Assembly (NCBI GenBank): GCA_026686845.1
Contig: JAIVEN010000021.1
Span: 23,764,001 to 23,828,000, forward strand
DNA from: Adenanthera pavonina
Lineage: Eukaryota > Streptophyta > Magnoliopsida > Fabales > Fabaceae
Reading direction: 5' to 3'
Length of the DNA: 64,000 nucleotides
The position numbers and the translations under genes were made by a program. Below the pieces are notes generated by a model. It was not told the DNA's origin and did not search any database. It saw only the letters and a program-made list of their open reading frames with translations. Position 1 is the stretch's first letter, and every line of letters begins with the position of its first letter. Of the stretch, positions 11,975 through 23,579 are shown in pieces.

Positions 11975-12970
11975 CTATCCATTGACCTTGAATTTCTTAC
12001 CATCATTTCCTTCAAGTTCCACAGCTCCATGAGAAAAAGTTTGAACCATAGTGAATGGTCCGGACCACCTAGATTTGAGCTTGCGTGGAAACAATTTGAG
12101 CCTTGAGTTGTACAAGAGCACCTTTTGGCTTGGCACAAATGCTTTGGGTAGAATTCTCAGATCATGCAGCTTGTTTGTTCTCTCCTTATACAGCATTGAG
12201 CTTTTGTAAGCATTGAGATGAAACTCTTCAAGCTCATTCAACTGCAATAATCTTTTTTCACCAGCCGCCTTTAGATCAAAATTGAGCTTTTTTATGGCCC
12301 AATAAGCACTATGCTCCAACTCTATGGGTAAATGACAAGCCTTGCCAAAGACAAGTCGGTATGGTGACATTCCAATGGGAGTTTTGTAGGCTGTGTGATA
12401 TGCCCAAAGTGCCTCATCAAGTTTAGTGGCCTAATCCCTTCTTGTTACACCTACAATCTTCTGAAGAATGGTCTTGATCTCTCAATTCGAAATTTTAGCT
12501 TGCCCATTAAACTGAGGATGGTAGGTAAGGGCCACCTTGTGCTTCACACCATATTTCCTCAGGAGTGCTCGAAATTGGTTGTTACAGAAATAAGTACCAC
12601 CATCAATGATAATGGCTTGTGAAGTCCCAAATCTGGTGAAGATGTGCTTCTTCAAGAACTTAATCACTGTCTTAGCATCATTGGCCACACAAGTAGTGGC
12701 TTCTACCCATTTCAAGACATAATCCACTGCCACGAAAATATATTGATTATTGAAAGATTTGGGAAGTAGTCCCATAAAGTCAATTCCCCAAACATCAAAT
12801 AACTCCACTTCTAGCATGTTGGTGAGTAGCATTTCATTTCTTCGAGAGATGTTTCTAACTCTTTGACATCTATCACATTTAAGCACAAACTCATATGAGT
12901 CCTTGAATAGAGTTAGCCAGAAGAAACCACATTAAAGCACCTTGGCTACTGTTCCCCTCCCCCCCAAAGT
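11975..12970 (-). pseudogene. Athila integrase (catalytic Glu replaced by Lys)
   Basis: The segment 12482-12886 carries the C-x2-C end of the zinc-binding region (CDRCQR), then WGIDFMG with the first catalytic Asp and IIIDGGTYF with the second. It ends in HPQFNGQAKISN. In this family the last motif is GQ-x-E, and the Glu completes the D,D(35)E triad. Here it is Lys, a G-to-A change on the element strand. The segment 11975-12370 continues with the C-terminal part MSPYRLVFGKACHLPIELEH and WSGPF. A stop or frame break lies between the two. The product would have joined element cDNA to host DNA in the nucleus. Confidence 0.85.
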
Positions 12971-13009
12971 GACCTCCATATTTAGACACATGACAGCCAT
13001 GAAGTATGG

Positions 13010-13950
13010 ATTATTGTTCACACTTCGGGACACACAGTCTAATCAATGAATCCGCACATCGCCTAAAGAGATAAGGCTCATCCCAGATGTAGTATTTCGC
13101 TTCATGAAGGAATTTCTTCAATTGATAAAGCTTCAAATTAGGGGGTGTCACTTCACATGCTAAATAGTTTACAATGTTAGCATACCAAGGATCCACTACA
13201 TCCTCAACAGCAAAGAGTTGTTCATCAGGAAATTTCTTATGAATAACACATTCATCATCAACTTGTGCATCACTGTCCAATCTTGACAGATGGTCCACCA
13301 CTTGGTTTTCTGAGCCCTTTTTGTCAACAATCTCTAGTTCAAACTCTTGTAGCAATAAAACCCATCTTATCAACTGCCCCTTTTACTCCTTCTTGCTAAA
13401 CAGATACTTTCTGAGAGTGGTCGGTGAATACTGTTACCTTAGCACCAACAAGATATGGCCTGAACTTACCAAAAGCAAAGACTATGGCTAGCATCTCCTT
13501 CTCTGTGGTAGTGTAATTCTCTTGAGCATTGTCAAGAGTTTTGCTAGCATAGTAGATGGGGTGGAAAATCTTGTCTTTTCATTGACCCAAAACAGCCCCC
13601 ACGGTAAAGTCACTAGCATCATACATAACATCGAATGGAAGATCCCAATCAGGAGCTACAATGACTGACGCCTTTATTAATCTTCTTTTGAGCTCTTCAA
13701 AAGCCTCAAGACATTTGTTATCAAATTTAAACTCCACATCCTTCTCCAATAAGAGGCATAGAGACTTAATTATCTTGGAGAAGTCTTTGATGAAGCGACG
13801 ATAAAAGCCCGCATGGCCAAGAAAGCTTCTAATACCTTTTACATTGGTGGGTGGAGGTAGTTGCTCAATCACCTTAATCTTTGCTTTGTTAACTTCCAAG
13901 CCATTTTTGGACACCTTATGGCCCAGTACAATGCCTTCACGCATCATGAA
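13010..13950 (-). pseudogene. Athila RNase H region
   Basis: The segment 13579-13947 reads GHKVSKNGLEVNKAKI and SFLGHAGFYRRFIKDFSKI, the RT-thumb/connection of gypsy elements. It then reaches DWDLPFDVMYDASDFTVGAV, which has the first acidic residues of RNase H. The segment 13011-13373 carries the end of the domain (KKGSENQVVDHLSRL) and the linker to integrase. The intervening 13374-13578 is broken by stops. It sits between the RT and integrase blocks in the standard gypsy order. Confidence 0.85.
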
Positions 13951-13989
13951 ATGACATTTCTCCCAATTGAGTACAAGATTGGTTTCTTC

Positions 13990-14460
13990 ACATCATTTTA
14001 AGACATCCGCAAGATTGTAAAGGCATTCCTCAAAAGATGCCCCGAACACCGAGAAATCATCCATAAATACCTCCATGGTCTTTTCAATCATATATGAGAA
14101 TATGGATATCATACATCTTTGAAAAGTTACCGGTGCATTACACAAACCAAAGGGCATCCTTCTAAATGCAAAGGTGCCATAAGGACAAGTAAAGGTGGTC
14201 TTTTCTTGGTCCTCTGGAGCAATGGCAATTTGATTATTACCCTGAATAGCCATCCAAAAGGCGGAAGAAGTCATTGCCAGCCAATCTATCAAGCATTTGG
14301 TCAATGAAAGGTAGGGGAAAGTGATCTTTTCATGTGGCAGCATTTAACTTGCAATAGTCCATGCACACTCTCCAACCAATGACAGTGTGAGTAGGGATAA
14401 GTTCATTATGGGTGTTAGCCATTACAGTCATCCCCCCCTTTTAGGAACACATTGGCCTGG
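13990..14460 (-). pseudogene. Athila reverse transcriptase
   Basis: The segment 13993-14343 contains TTFTCPYGTFAFRRMPFGLC and FMDDFSVFG, the palm-domain boxes; the DD pair of the active site is intact. The upstream RT fingers (FKxPIS-like start) merge with the end of the protease block. At least one stop separates it from that block near 14345-14466. The assignment rests on the motifs and on the neighbouring protease and RNase H. Confidence 0.88.
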
Positions 14461-14466
14461 GCTCAC

Positions 14467-15465
14467 CTAAGAACTATCCGAGATAGGATATACAATCCCT
14501 GCATCTAACCACTTCAGAATTTCCTTCTTTACCACATCCTTCATGATGGGATTCAACCTTCGTTGATGCTCGATGGATGTCTTGTGGTTATCCTCTAAGA
14601 AAATTTTGTGCATACAGATTGATGGACTAATCCCCTTTATATCTGTAATGGTCCACCCAATAGCCCGCTTATATGCCTTCAAAACATTTAAAAGTTGCCT
14701 CTCTTGACCTTCATTCAAATCAGAAGCAATTATGACAGGCAATGTATTGTCTCCTCCCAAATAAACATATTTCAAGTGAGTCGGGAGTGCTTTCAACACA
14801 AGAGTCGGTGGCTCAACAAGAGATGACTTCAAAGAAGGTTTTTCAAGAGAAGTAGCATCCAAAGACTCAAATGCAATGGGACTTTTAGAGATGGTTGGGG
14901 AGGCATTCAACAAAGCCAAACATTCTTCAAATTCTTCTCCCTCCATTTTACACCCAATTAAGAGAGCTTCCAAAGGGTCTTGAGTGATTGACTTATGGAA
15001 TTCCTCATGTACCACTTGATAAATGACGTCAGTAAAGCAACATTCCTCTAGTTCATTAGGTGCCTTAATGGCCTTGAACATGTTAAATGTGAATTTTGCT
15101 TCACCAACTCTCCATGTAATCTCACCCTTCTCCACATCAATGAGGGCTCTACCAGTGGCCAGGAAAGGACGCCCTAGAATAAGGGGCATCTCCCGATCTA
15201 CTTCACAATCTAGAATGATGAAATCCGCGAGAAAGATGAAGTTACCCACTCTCACAAGCACATCATCAATGATCCCCTTCAGATAAACCAAGCTCCTATC
15301 CACCAATTGCAAAGTCACAGTGGTTGGTCTTACCTCACCCAATTTCATTTTCTTAAAGACAGAAAGAGGCAAGAGATTCACACTGGAGCCCAAATCACAT
15401 AAAGCCTTCCTGATGGTCATTTTACCCATTTCACATGGAACCACAAAGCTACCTGGATCACTCAA
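14467..15465 (-). pseudogene. Athila aspartic protease and start of RT
   Basis: The longest open block of the element, 332 codons. The protease motif is ALCDLGSSVNLLPLSVF. Athila elements have DLG where many gypsy elements have DTG or DSG, so this is not a loss. Beyond it comes the flap and ILGRPFLAT, then a variable acidic linker. The block ends with KGISPSICMHKIFLEDNHK and WLDAGIVYPISDSS, the first RT motifs. It would have processed the gag-pol polyprotein. Confidence 0.88.
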
Positions 15466-15776
15466 CTTTTATGGTAAATTCTTGATGATATCGGTGCAAC
15501 TTTTGGTAAAGGCTACCATTTCGAACTCATAAAATCTTCTCTTTTTGGACAACATATCTTTCAAGAACTTTATATATGCGGGTATTTGCTCTAAAGCATA
15601 AGTTAGAGGAATATTAATATGTAGTTGCTTGAAGATATCTAAGAATTTCTTGAATTACTTATCTTCTTTTTGTTTCTTGAACCTTCGGGGGAAAGGTAAA
15701 GGAGGAGTCACTTTTGGATGATCTCGCTTTGTTTTCTCTTCACTCATTTATTCACCCTCTTTCTCATCTTTTCTCT

Positions 15777-17260
15777 CTACCTCTTTTTATCTCCCTCAGT
15801 GTCATTATCTTCCTTACCATTTTTCACAACTTCTTCTTCTTCACTCTTATTCTCTTTTTGAGCAGCCACTTCCTTATCACCTCTATAATTTACTCTAAGA
15901 TCAATGACTTCAGGCAATTGTTTACCACTCCTCAAGGTGACCGCCTTACATTCCTCCTTGTCCTCTCTCCTTGGATTAGGAATTGTGTCACTTAGCAGCC
16001 CACGTTTTTGCAAAGCATTCAATTGAGAAGCCATAGTACCCATTTGCACTTTAAGATTCTTAATTGCCGTCTCATGAATTGCAAAAGTAGCCTTAGTCTC
16101 TGCTCTTATAGTTTCTTAGTTGGCTAGAATTTGAGATAACATTTTCTCCATTTTGGATTCTTCCTCCTTAAGGGGAATTTTGCCTAGCTTGAGGTTGGAA
16201 ACCGGCAGGATAGTTAGGTCATACACTGGATGAAGAAGGTTGATTCACTTTTTGTCCTTGACTCCAAGAGAAGTTAGAGTGATTCTACCACCCCGGATTA
16301 TAAGATTGTGAAAAAGGATTGTTTTGCGGATTGTTTGGCCCTCTTTGAAAGTTGCTCAAGTAGTTCACATTCTCTATAGCATAAGGGCACTGCTCTGTGA
16401 TATGCCCTTCCCCGCATTGTTCACAACCCATGGGAGATTGAATGACATTTACCCTCATAGCATTTCCTCTTCTTACTTGCATCTCCAAATTGGCAAACCT
16501 CTTATTCAAAGCATTTAAATGATCTAGAATGTCATTAGTGGAGCTAGAGGATTATGAATGATATTTCTTCTTCATAGTTCTCCTTCTATTGGCCTTTTGC
16601 ATTGTGTTTGCTGCAAGATTCTCATACAATTTGTAGAGCTCATTAACTGTCATGCTTCAAATAGTCCCATTAAATGCCGCATCTAGCATATTCAAGGAAT
16701 CATCATCAAGCCCATTCCAAAAAGCTTCAATTAACACCCATTTTTTCTGTGCGTGACTAGGGCATTGCTTCAATTTATCTTTAAATCGCTCCCAAGCTTC
16801 ATAGAGGAGTTCACCCGGTTCTTGCTTAGAAGATAGAAGTTCACCCCAAAGAGAGGCTTTACGGCCCCAAGGAAAGAATCTTGCTCTAAATCTCCTTGTT
16901 AACTCCTCCTAAGTATCAATAGATTGCTCTAGAAGAGAATTAAGCCACGCCTTTGCTTTATCTTTTAATGACAAGGGAAAGAGCCACAATCTCAAAGCAT
17001 CCTTAGAAACACCATTTTGCTTGAATAAGTCACACACCTCCACAAAAGTAGTCAAATGAGCATTGGGATCCTTTGAGTATGTTCCCCCAAATTGCCCATT
17101 CATTTGTAGCAACTGCAACATTGTTTGGTTAACTTCAAAATTCTGAGCTTGTATATCTGGCATGCGGATACTAGAGTGATAGCCCTCATTCTCTCTACTG
17201 ATAAAGTCGTCAAGAGTTCGGATGTCATTTTCATCCACCTCACCTTCATTCATGGCTGGA
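15777..17260 (-). pseudogene. Athila gag (capsid and zinc knuckle), broken
   Basis: The segment 16909-17253 has the retrotransposon gag capsid region: FGGTYSKDPNAHLTTFVEV, then LWLFPLSLKDKAKAWLNSL. The segment 16285-16509 has the zinc knuckle CEQCGEGHITEQCPY, with a complete C-x2-C-x4-H-x4-C pattern. It is followed by an Asn/Pro-rich stretch and the motif 'YNPGW'. The segment 15777-16049 carries the acidic/lysine-rich tail before the protease. Stops and frame changes separate the blocks. Confidence 0.85.
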
Positions 17261-17526
17261 GTTTCCTAAGGTTCGGGAGTATTAGGAGTGCCTCCTTCAA
17301 AGATATTCTTACCCTCCAGAACCACTTCAAATCTGTCGGGACCCAAGCCTTGCATGCGCGTGAGATAAGTACTTACAAGCCAAAAACAACAAACAAGTAT
17401 CAAGCTAATAACAAAGAAAAAAGTATATGAATCTAAATTACACAAAGTATCTATTTTCCTATCTATAACTCAAACTAAATCTACTAACACTAGTCTAAGG
17501 TTGACCAAAGAACTTTTGATGCTAAG

Positions 17527-17544
17527 TTCCCGGTAACGGCGCCA
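17527..17544 (-). other. Primer-binding site, tRNA-Asp type
   Basis: The plus strand reads TTCCCGGTAACGGCGCCA. It matches the 3' end of plant tRNA-Asp (TCCCCGGCAACGGCGCCA) with two substitutions, so the minus-strand element RNA would pair with that tRNA to prime reverse transcription. It marks the inner side of the 5' LTR. Confidence 0.8.
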
Positions 17545-19063
17545 AAAACTCGTTCACCACCAGGCTATACCGCAAGCATACATGCCGAGGTAATAGTAAA
17601 GTGATGAGTGAGTATCTTTTCCATAGGGACTTAGATTAAAAGTGATCAAATATTGGACATTGTATTTTCAATTAATTCGAGTAAAGTAATTAAACGGTTC
17701 ACTATGTAATTAACTTCTATGAAAAACAAGCATATAAAATTGGCAACAAGAACAGCTAAGACTTGAAGAATTCAAAGAGACCTAAGATTATTCATCCTTC
17801 TTGTATTTCATAAATATCCAATTGAACTCCTGTTACAATTGTTCTTAATGTAATATTATGTTAGTCAGGATGCCAATTTAGCTATATGTGCTCTCTCAAA
17901 TTTCCAAATAGCTGTTTTATTTAATTAATTAAGTAATCTCTTAACTAGTTAATTAAACTCTCAAATTCAATTCAAATCCTAAGTAACTATATGAGCTTAG
18001 TGAATATATCTCTACCTCACTAACACAACTCTTCACTCAACAAAGCAAGATTCGAGTTCTCACATGACCCAACTCAAGTTCTTTATGTAAGTTAGCTCTC
18101 TCAAGCATAACTTAAATAAACCAGACAATCTTATTAATGGACAAATAATAAGAGGCATTAAGAATAGAGTTAAATCAACATAAATATAACATTAATCACA
18201 AATATAATGGAGAAATGAGTATTTAATCCATACAAGGGTTCAGAGTAATCCTAGAAATGGAGTACTAGCCACTCATGTTCAACAAAATCATAACAAAATA
18301 TATCTCAATCCACATCATTATTAAACACAAGTAAGAAAAGGAAGAAGGAGATGTAAGAAAACCAAAGAAGGAAGCTAAAATCTCTTCAATACTTCAAACC
18401 CTAACTTCAATCTCCTTCAAGAAGCCAAACCCTAGCACACCCAAGCTCCCAAAGTTGAGTTTTGGACGTCCTCTGCGTGCCCTAGCTCAACCTCCTCGAA
18501 AATTTGCCTCAAACACTTCAAATACTCTATTCAAGTGAAGCACTACGTTTTGCTGACGAAGGGTTTGTGGCACGGCTACAGTATCCAGGCCGCTACTTCA
18601 TGTTATTAGGTCGTGCTGTTTAGCTCATTGTTTGTCCTGGGGCCACAACCTTATGTCATGAAGCCGCGGCATGGGAATCTCAGGTTTGTGGTCTTCCCTC
18701 ACTGTCTGCTACGAGGCCGTGGCTTCAGTATATCAAGCCGCGGCATAGCCTTCTTCAAAAGACTACTCCCCTCTTTGCTCACATATCTTTCTGAAGTTCA
18801 TTCCCTCCCTCTTTTCCTGGTCTCCCAACTCTACCAAAGGGGTTTGGTTGCTCTAGTGCTCTCCCCATAAGGTCTGCAACAAAGATGAGAATTTATAATC
18901 TTTCATGGGAATCAAATAATGCATAATAAGGAAAAAAACATACTACTATACATTATTAGGATTAATTTATACATTTTCCTATCCTGAGTGTAAAGTATGT
19001 ACAAATATGAATGCTTAACTCAAGAAAAATGCTTTGAAAGGATGTAATTTGCTATGATTAATA
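17545..19063 (-). repeat. Athila 5' LTR
   Basis: 17632-19063 aligns with the 3' LTR at 5993-7358. The inner part, 17545-17631, has no counterpart in the truncated 3' LTR, so the exact inner boundary is uncertain. The outer end reads TATTAATCA on the minus strand where the other copy has TGTTAATCA, a single change in the TG terminus. Next to it, at 19064, pararetroviral sequence begins. Confidence 0.8.
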
Positions 19064-20510
19064 GTGGAGAATGCTGAGTAGACTGAGTGGTCCTTTGGAA
19101 AAGAAAATCTTGTAGGAACTGGGAGTCTATCTCATACGAACCTTGTGACTTGAGATACTGAAGAGGATCTTATTCTTGATCTTCTAAGAGATCTGTCATT
19201 GGTTGATCCTGACTTGATGAAGGTTGGCTTAGAGTAAGATGAGGCTATTTAAAAGGAACAACTTGGCATGTGGTAAACCTTTCTTCTGGGATAAAGAATT
19301 CTCCTGGCAAAGGTCTAAAGGATATGTATGACTGCTTAGTAACATTTCCTGTAAAATTGTTAAGTTTTAAAAGAAAATTTCTTAATTTAGTCATAACTTG
19401 TTTTTCCTAGAAGGGCCAGTATAAGGAGGTGGTCCAATGATGAGTTTGAACTGGGGTGATAAGATTTCCTTAAGAATTAGCTTCATAAGGATGGTGAATA
19501 ATAAAGAAAGAATAAGTCTTTTGTTTCCATGAAGGAATGTTCCAAAGATCATTCTCCTTTATTATGTTATAAAGTCGTCCTCTCCAAGCAAGTAAAGGTG
19601 CATACCAACTGAGAAAAGTTGATAAGTCAGAGGAAGTGTTTTTCTCATCAGTCAGATACTGATAAGTTTGTCTAGGGGGTAATGCAAAAGCACAGGCAAA
19701 CAAGGTGGAAAGAGACCATAGATACCACATAAGTTTAGTGGAAATAGGGCCCTTGATGAAAGGAATAACTAGGTATGGAAGCAAATGATCAAAGTATTCT
19801 GGTTTTGGTGAAATGCTTGTAGCCTAGTGAAAAAGATAGAGATAATAAAAAAGACTTTTTCTAGCAAGATGATTGATTTCAGGAATAGTAGATGGATGAT
19901 GTTTTGGAGGGAAGACAAGCTTGCGACTGAGTCGAGATTTAGGCATGACTGAAATGGTAAGGATGAAAAGAGGTGATGATTGGATGGTTCCTACTTGGAT
20001 GTTTTTTGAAGATAGTCTTGAAAGAAGATCTGCAAGAGTATTGTGCTTTCCCTTGATATGTTTCACAGTGAATTTATAACAGGAAAACCAATCTTTCCAG
20101 CGAAATAATTGTTTTTCTGGGAGTAATCTCTTCTTCTGATCCAGAATAGTTCGAAAAGATGTATTGTCCATTTCCACAGTGAAGTGACTAAAACTAACAT
20201 AAAAGCTGAATTTTTCTATCCCCCTTTTGACTGTAAGGATTTCTTTATAGATAGCTTGATAGTGCTTTTCAACTTCCTTAAACTATCCATTGGCATGCGC
20301 ACAATAATACCGCTTTCATTTATCTTCTTCGATAAGAACAACATCCCAAAAGTCTTCACTAGCATTATTCTGTATGATAAGATTTCCTTTGTCAGGAATC
20401 TTCAAAGGAGGTGAATGCTGAGTAATCAACCTTAATCTTTTTACTGCTTGAGTTTGCTTTTCAGACCATGGTGGGGGATTCTTTTTGAGAAGTTTAGACA
20501 ATTGGCCGGT
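19064..20510 (-). pseudogene. Pararetroviral RNase H and C-terminal extension
   Basis: The segment 19824-20177 contains DNTSFRTILDQKK and then FTVKHIKGKHNTLADLLSRL, the end of the caulimovirid RNase H domain. The segment 20316-20501 is the RT connection just upstream (NPPPWSEKQTQAVKRL). The segment 19470-19784 continues past RNase H with a region containing FACAFALPPRQTY and SWYAPLLAW, which has no named domain but is open and protein-like. A stop or frame change separates each block. The homology ends at the Athila LTR at 19064, so the viral genome is cut there. Confidence 0.8.
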
Positions 20511-20514
20511 GTAA

Positions 20515-21120
20515 CGTGCGACATATGAAATAAAGTCTCAGATATAATTGACGATACCCAAGAATTGTTGAATCTGCTTGGTAGACAATTGTTAATCATG
20601 AAAATCTAATAACTGTGTTGCAATATGTGGGCCAGGATGAAAAATGGCCTTGTGAGAAAGTCATGCCCAAAAACTGGATTTAGGCCAATCCTATTTGACT
20701 TTTTGTTGTTGAGAGCATGATCCCATATTTTTTGGTGATTTGTTCAAATTGGACCAAAAGGTTTTTATGGGCTTCCTCAGTCTCTGAGTATAAAAGGATA
20801 TCATCTATGTATATAAGGGCTGAATGGAAAATAGGTTCAAAAATCTTGACCATGGCCTTTTGAAATAGTGAAGGGGCTGGTTTAAGCCCAAAAGGCATTA
20901 CCTTTCATTGATAATGGGCATTTGGGATACAGAAAGCAGTTTTGCATCTATCATCAGGATGTATACCTAATTGCCAAAAACTTGCTTTGAGATCGAACTT
21001 AGAGAAAACCTTTGTATTTTTCAAGTGAATTGCCTAGGTGTTAATTTTAGGAAGATGAAACTTATCATCTTGTAAAAAATGATTAAGAGGCTTATAATCA
21101 ACAACAAATCTCTTTTTTCC
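20515..21120 (-). pseudogene. Pararetroviral reverse transcriptase
   Basis: The segment 20680-20898 contains MPFGLKPAPSLFQKAM, then YIDDILLYSE with the catalytic Asp pair intact. Sequence just upstream (20900-21120) still reads as the fingers region ('VVDYKPLNHFL' and 'KFDLKASFWQLGI') but has in-frame stops near 20900 and 21035. The MPFGLKxAPxxFQ box is shared by caulimovirids and gypsy elements. The flanking protease and RNase H wording favours a caulimovirid. Confidence 0.85.
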
Positions 21121-21864
21121 TCATCGTCTCTTTGCATCTTTCTCAACATAGAAAGCTTGACATGCCCATGGTGAATTAGTGGGTTCAATCAAACCCTGTC
21201 TTAGTAGTGTTGCACATTCATTCCTGGCAAGTAATGAATCATCTGGAGACATTCCAGGATGAGAGGCTTTGGTAGGATTAATGTCTTCATTCTTTTTGAA
21301 AGGGAGTCGAATGAAGAAATTTTTGTTCTTCCATAAAGGACAAGGATGGCTAAATTGCTCATGATTTTCTGGACATAGAAGCAACAATTTATCCATGATA
21401 ATTTCATATCTAGGAGGCACTTTTTGAATTTCAAAAAGATTATGGATAGTCTCCCATGGGGAGAAAGAAGACTTATACCGTATACCTTTTGGAAGGATTT
21501 GCAATCCTTTTGCAAGATGGTAAATATCTATATCGATCAGTAAAGCTTTGTTTGGTAATTTGCTTCTAAGTACTTTGGTCCAAACTGTGCAATTTGAGAA
21601 AAATTGAATCCCAATTTTTCTTCTGGAAATCATATCAATCATGAAAAGATTACCATCAGCATCTGTAAAAAATTCTTCATGAGGAATCCATTCTTCAGCT
21701 GGTAGAACATAAGGTTTCATGACATTACAACAAGAACCAGTATCTATAAAACTAATAGCCTGGGTAGGCTTTTTGTATTTGTCTGCAAGTACTTTAATTT
21801 TTACATTGGGAAGTGGCACTATCGACTGTGATCTGATAGTCAGGTTGATATTACAAATACGATG
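21121..21864 (-). pseudogene. Pararetroviral aspartic protease
   Basis: An open block with FIDTGSCCNVM (plus-strand positions about 21715-21745), the DTG active site of a retroviral-type protease. The RT linker follows, with PPRYEIIMDKL and 'ARNECATLLRQGLIEPTNSPW', the entry to RT. The frame runs unbroken into the neighbouring copia LTR at 21865, an artefact of the insertion: the viral reading frame resumes at 33694. The first five bases here (21860-21864) are one copy of the duplicated target. Confidence 0.85.
21860..21864. repeat. Target-site duplication CGATG, left copy
   Basis: CGATG lies directly before the TGTTGAATCA start of the 5' LTR and is repeated at 33689-33693 directly after the ...ATCTAACA end of the 3' LTR. 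Five bases is the normal length for copia integration. Confidence 0.95.
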
Positions 21865-23524
21865 TGTTGAATCAAGTGTTTTGATGATTCCAAACCAACC
21901 TTCAAGAGTTTGGAATAAAGATATCAAAGGTGCACAAAAAGTTTCAAGTGAAGGAATTCTAGAAAAACCAGTGCAAGAATAGATATAGAATGTTTAGTAA
22001 TATTTTAATTTGAGTAAAAGACTTTGATGTGGTGAAAAAATGTTTTAAAACCTTCATTCTATGTTAATTCATGGAATATTTGAAAAACGCCCACCAACAG
22101 ACGAAGTTTGAAAGGTTTATACTAATCTGCTGTTTTGAAAATTTGAACTTTGGCTTTGGAAATTCGAATTTCATATTAAAAATGAACAAGTCTAAAAAGA
22201 GACTTCTCTGACAGAAGAATTTTGACTTGAGAAATTCAAATTTTGATATGTGTCTGAAAAGAGTTTTCTCTGACAGATGAACTTTGGTTTTTGAAAATTT
22301 GAATTTCAGATAAAATGCAACTTATGAAAATTGAAAAATTCGTCTAAGAATATATCAAAGTTCATCTGAATCCAAGTTTAGTTAAGGCTTCAAAATTGCT
22401 CACTGACAGATGAATTTTGAACATGAAAATTCGAATTTCAGAAACAAAGCTTGTGAGTATGTTATAATGATATGTTGACATACGAATGACAGTATTCAGA
22501 AATTCAAACTTTAAAGTAAATCTGAAAAGAGGTCTCTCTGACAGACGAACTTTGCCTTTGAAAATTCAAATTTCAAATTGATGAACTATTGTGCCTCATT
22601 GAACCAGCTTCTGACAGATAAATTTTAGGTTCCAAAATTCGAATTTTGAAGGCACTGTAGCAAAATGAAATTACTGTTCATACTTAACAGAAAGACTTTC
22701 AACATGAAAATTCATATGTTTCAACATAAAATCATTTTCTAAAGATGAAAATTCGAATTTTACTTCATAACAGATGAACTTCAGGAGTTCAACGTTAAAG
22801 GCTGTAGCTTTCGATTTCTGTGAAATTCGTCTGTTGACCAACTGAAATTTGAACTTTGAGTGTCAGAAGTATTAAATGCAGTTGGTAAATAGATAGTTTC
22901 TCAAAGTAACCATTGGGTAACATCTCTAACAGCTAGATCTTGTCTCTAACATATAGTTGGGGCAGAAATCTATAAATAGAACTTCATTTGAAGATGTGGG
23001 TAACAAAAATTACTTTGTATATACTGAAACTCTGCCAAATTATCTATTCAAAGTCTCTTACTCTCACATACTTCAAACTTTGTACTCCAACTTTCATATT
23101 CACTCTGATTAAAAGAGTTTATTTGTTGTACATAATCTTATCTTCATCTGGAAGAAAGATTTTCTTGTGAGGGGATATCACAAGGGATTAGGGAAGCACT
23201 TAGTGAGAGTGTAAAGAGTGAAAGTGTGAGCTCTAGAAACAGAGCATCAACTTTGTACTGAGGCATTTGCAAGAAGCCCACTGAATTCTTGCATAATAGT
23301 GAAAAATCTCAAGTGGTGACTTGGGAACTGGATGCAGATCAAGTTGAGAGACCAAACCAGGATAAATATCTGAGTCTTCTGTTCCCTACTGCTACTTCTA
23401 TTGTTTATTCATTTATACTCTGTTTTACCATCACACTTTGCTTTCTTTACTTTCTTGATGTTTTGCAGAAAAATTTTTAATCTTCTCAATTCACCCCCCT
23501 CTTGGGAAGCCAGCTTATCTAACA
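21865..23524 (+). repeat. Sirevirus 5' LTR
   Basis: Starts TGTTGAATCAAGTG and ends CAGCTTATCTAACA, matching 32027-33688 throughout. Its first kilobase is built around a repeated composite module (a GACAGAYGAAYTTTG-type box followed by AAATTCGAATTT), described in the findings. Four perfect AAATTCGAATTT palindromes lie at 22160-22171, 22427-22438, 22635-22646 and 22749-22760. Confidence 0.95.
22971..22978 (+). promoter_or_regulatory. TATA box of the Sirevirus 5' LTR
   Basis: TATAAATA in the context AATCTATAAATAGAAC, about 550 bases before the LTR end. The same word is kept in the 3' LTR at 33134-33141. It separates the module-rich U3 from a less repetitive downstream part, as expected for the start of R. 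Confidence 0.75.
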
Positions 23525-23526
23525 AG

Positions 23527-23538
23527 TGGTATCAGAGC
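23527..23538 (+). other. Primer-binding site, initiator tRNA-Met type
   Basis: TGGTATCAGAGC, the standard complement of the plant initiator tRNA-Met 3' end used by copia elements, begins two bases after the 5' LTR end. Confidence 0.93.
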
Positions 23539-23579
23539 CCGGATTCCCAATCAAAGGATTTTACTGTCCGGGAATTACA

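Larger units (their letters stand above)
5993..19063 (-). mobile_element. Athila-type Ty3/gypsy LTR retrotransposon, decayed
   Basis: A 13-kb element reading right to left: 5' LTR (about 17545-19063), tRNA-Asp primer site, gag, protease, RT, RNase H, integrase, a post-pol ORF, a long non-coding stretch, polypurine tract, 3' LTR (5993-7358). The protease motif DLGSSVNLLP, the RT box FMDDFSVFG, the primer site and the ORF downstream of integrase are the Athila combination. Every coding block has stops or frame changes, so it cannot move on its own. The 3' LTR lacks the terminal part that the 5' LTR has. No target duplication can therefore be demonstrated, and the left junction is a deletion or rearrangement. 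Confidence 0.9.

Noticed and set aside
15714..15995. Plus-strand frame rich in Phe and Leu
   Set aside because: It is the antisense of the acidic/lysine-rich part of Athila gag.
5993..19063. Athila element inserted inside the pararetrovirus
   Set aside because: Only its right neighbour is viral. The left side is not recognisably viral and the left LTR end is missing, so the insertion point cannot be shown.
22988..23480. Frames repeated at 33151-33643
   Set aside because: They are the same LTR sequence in both copies and are not genes.
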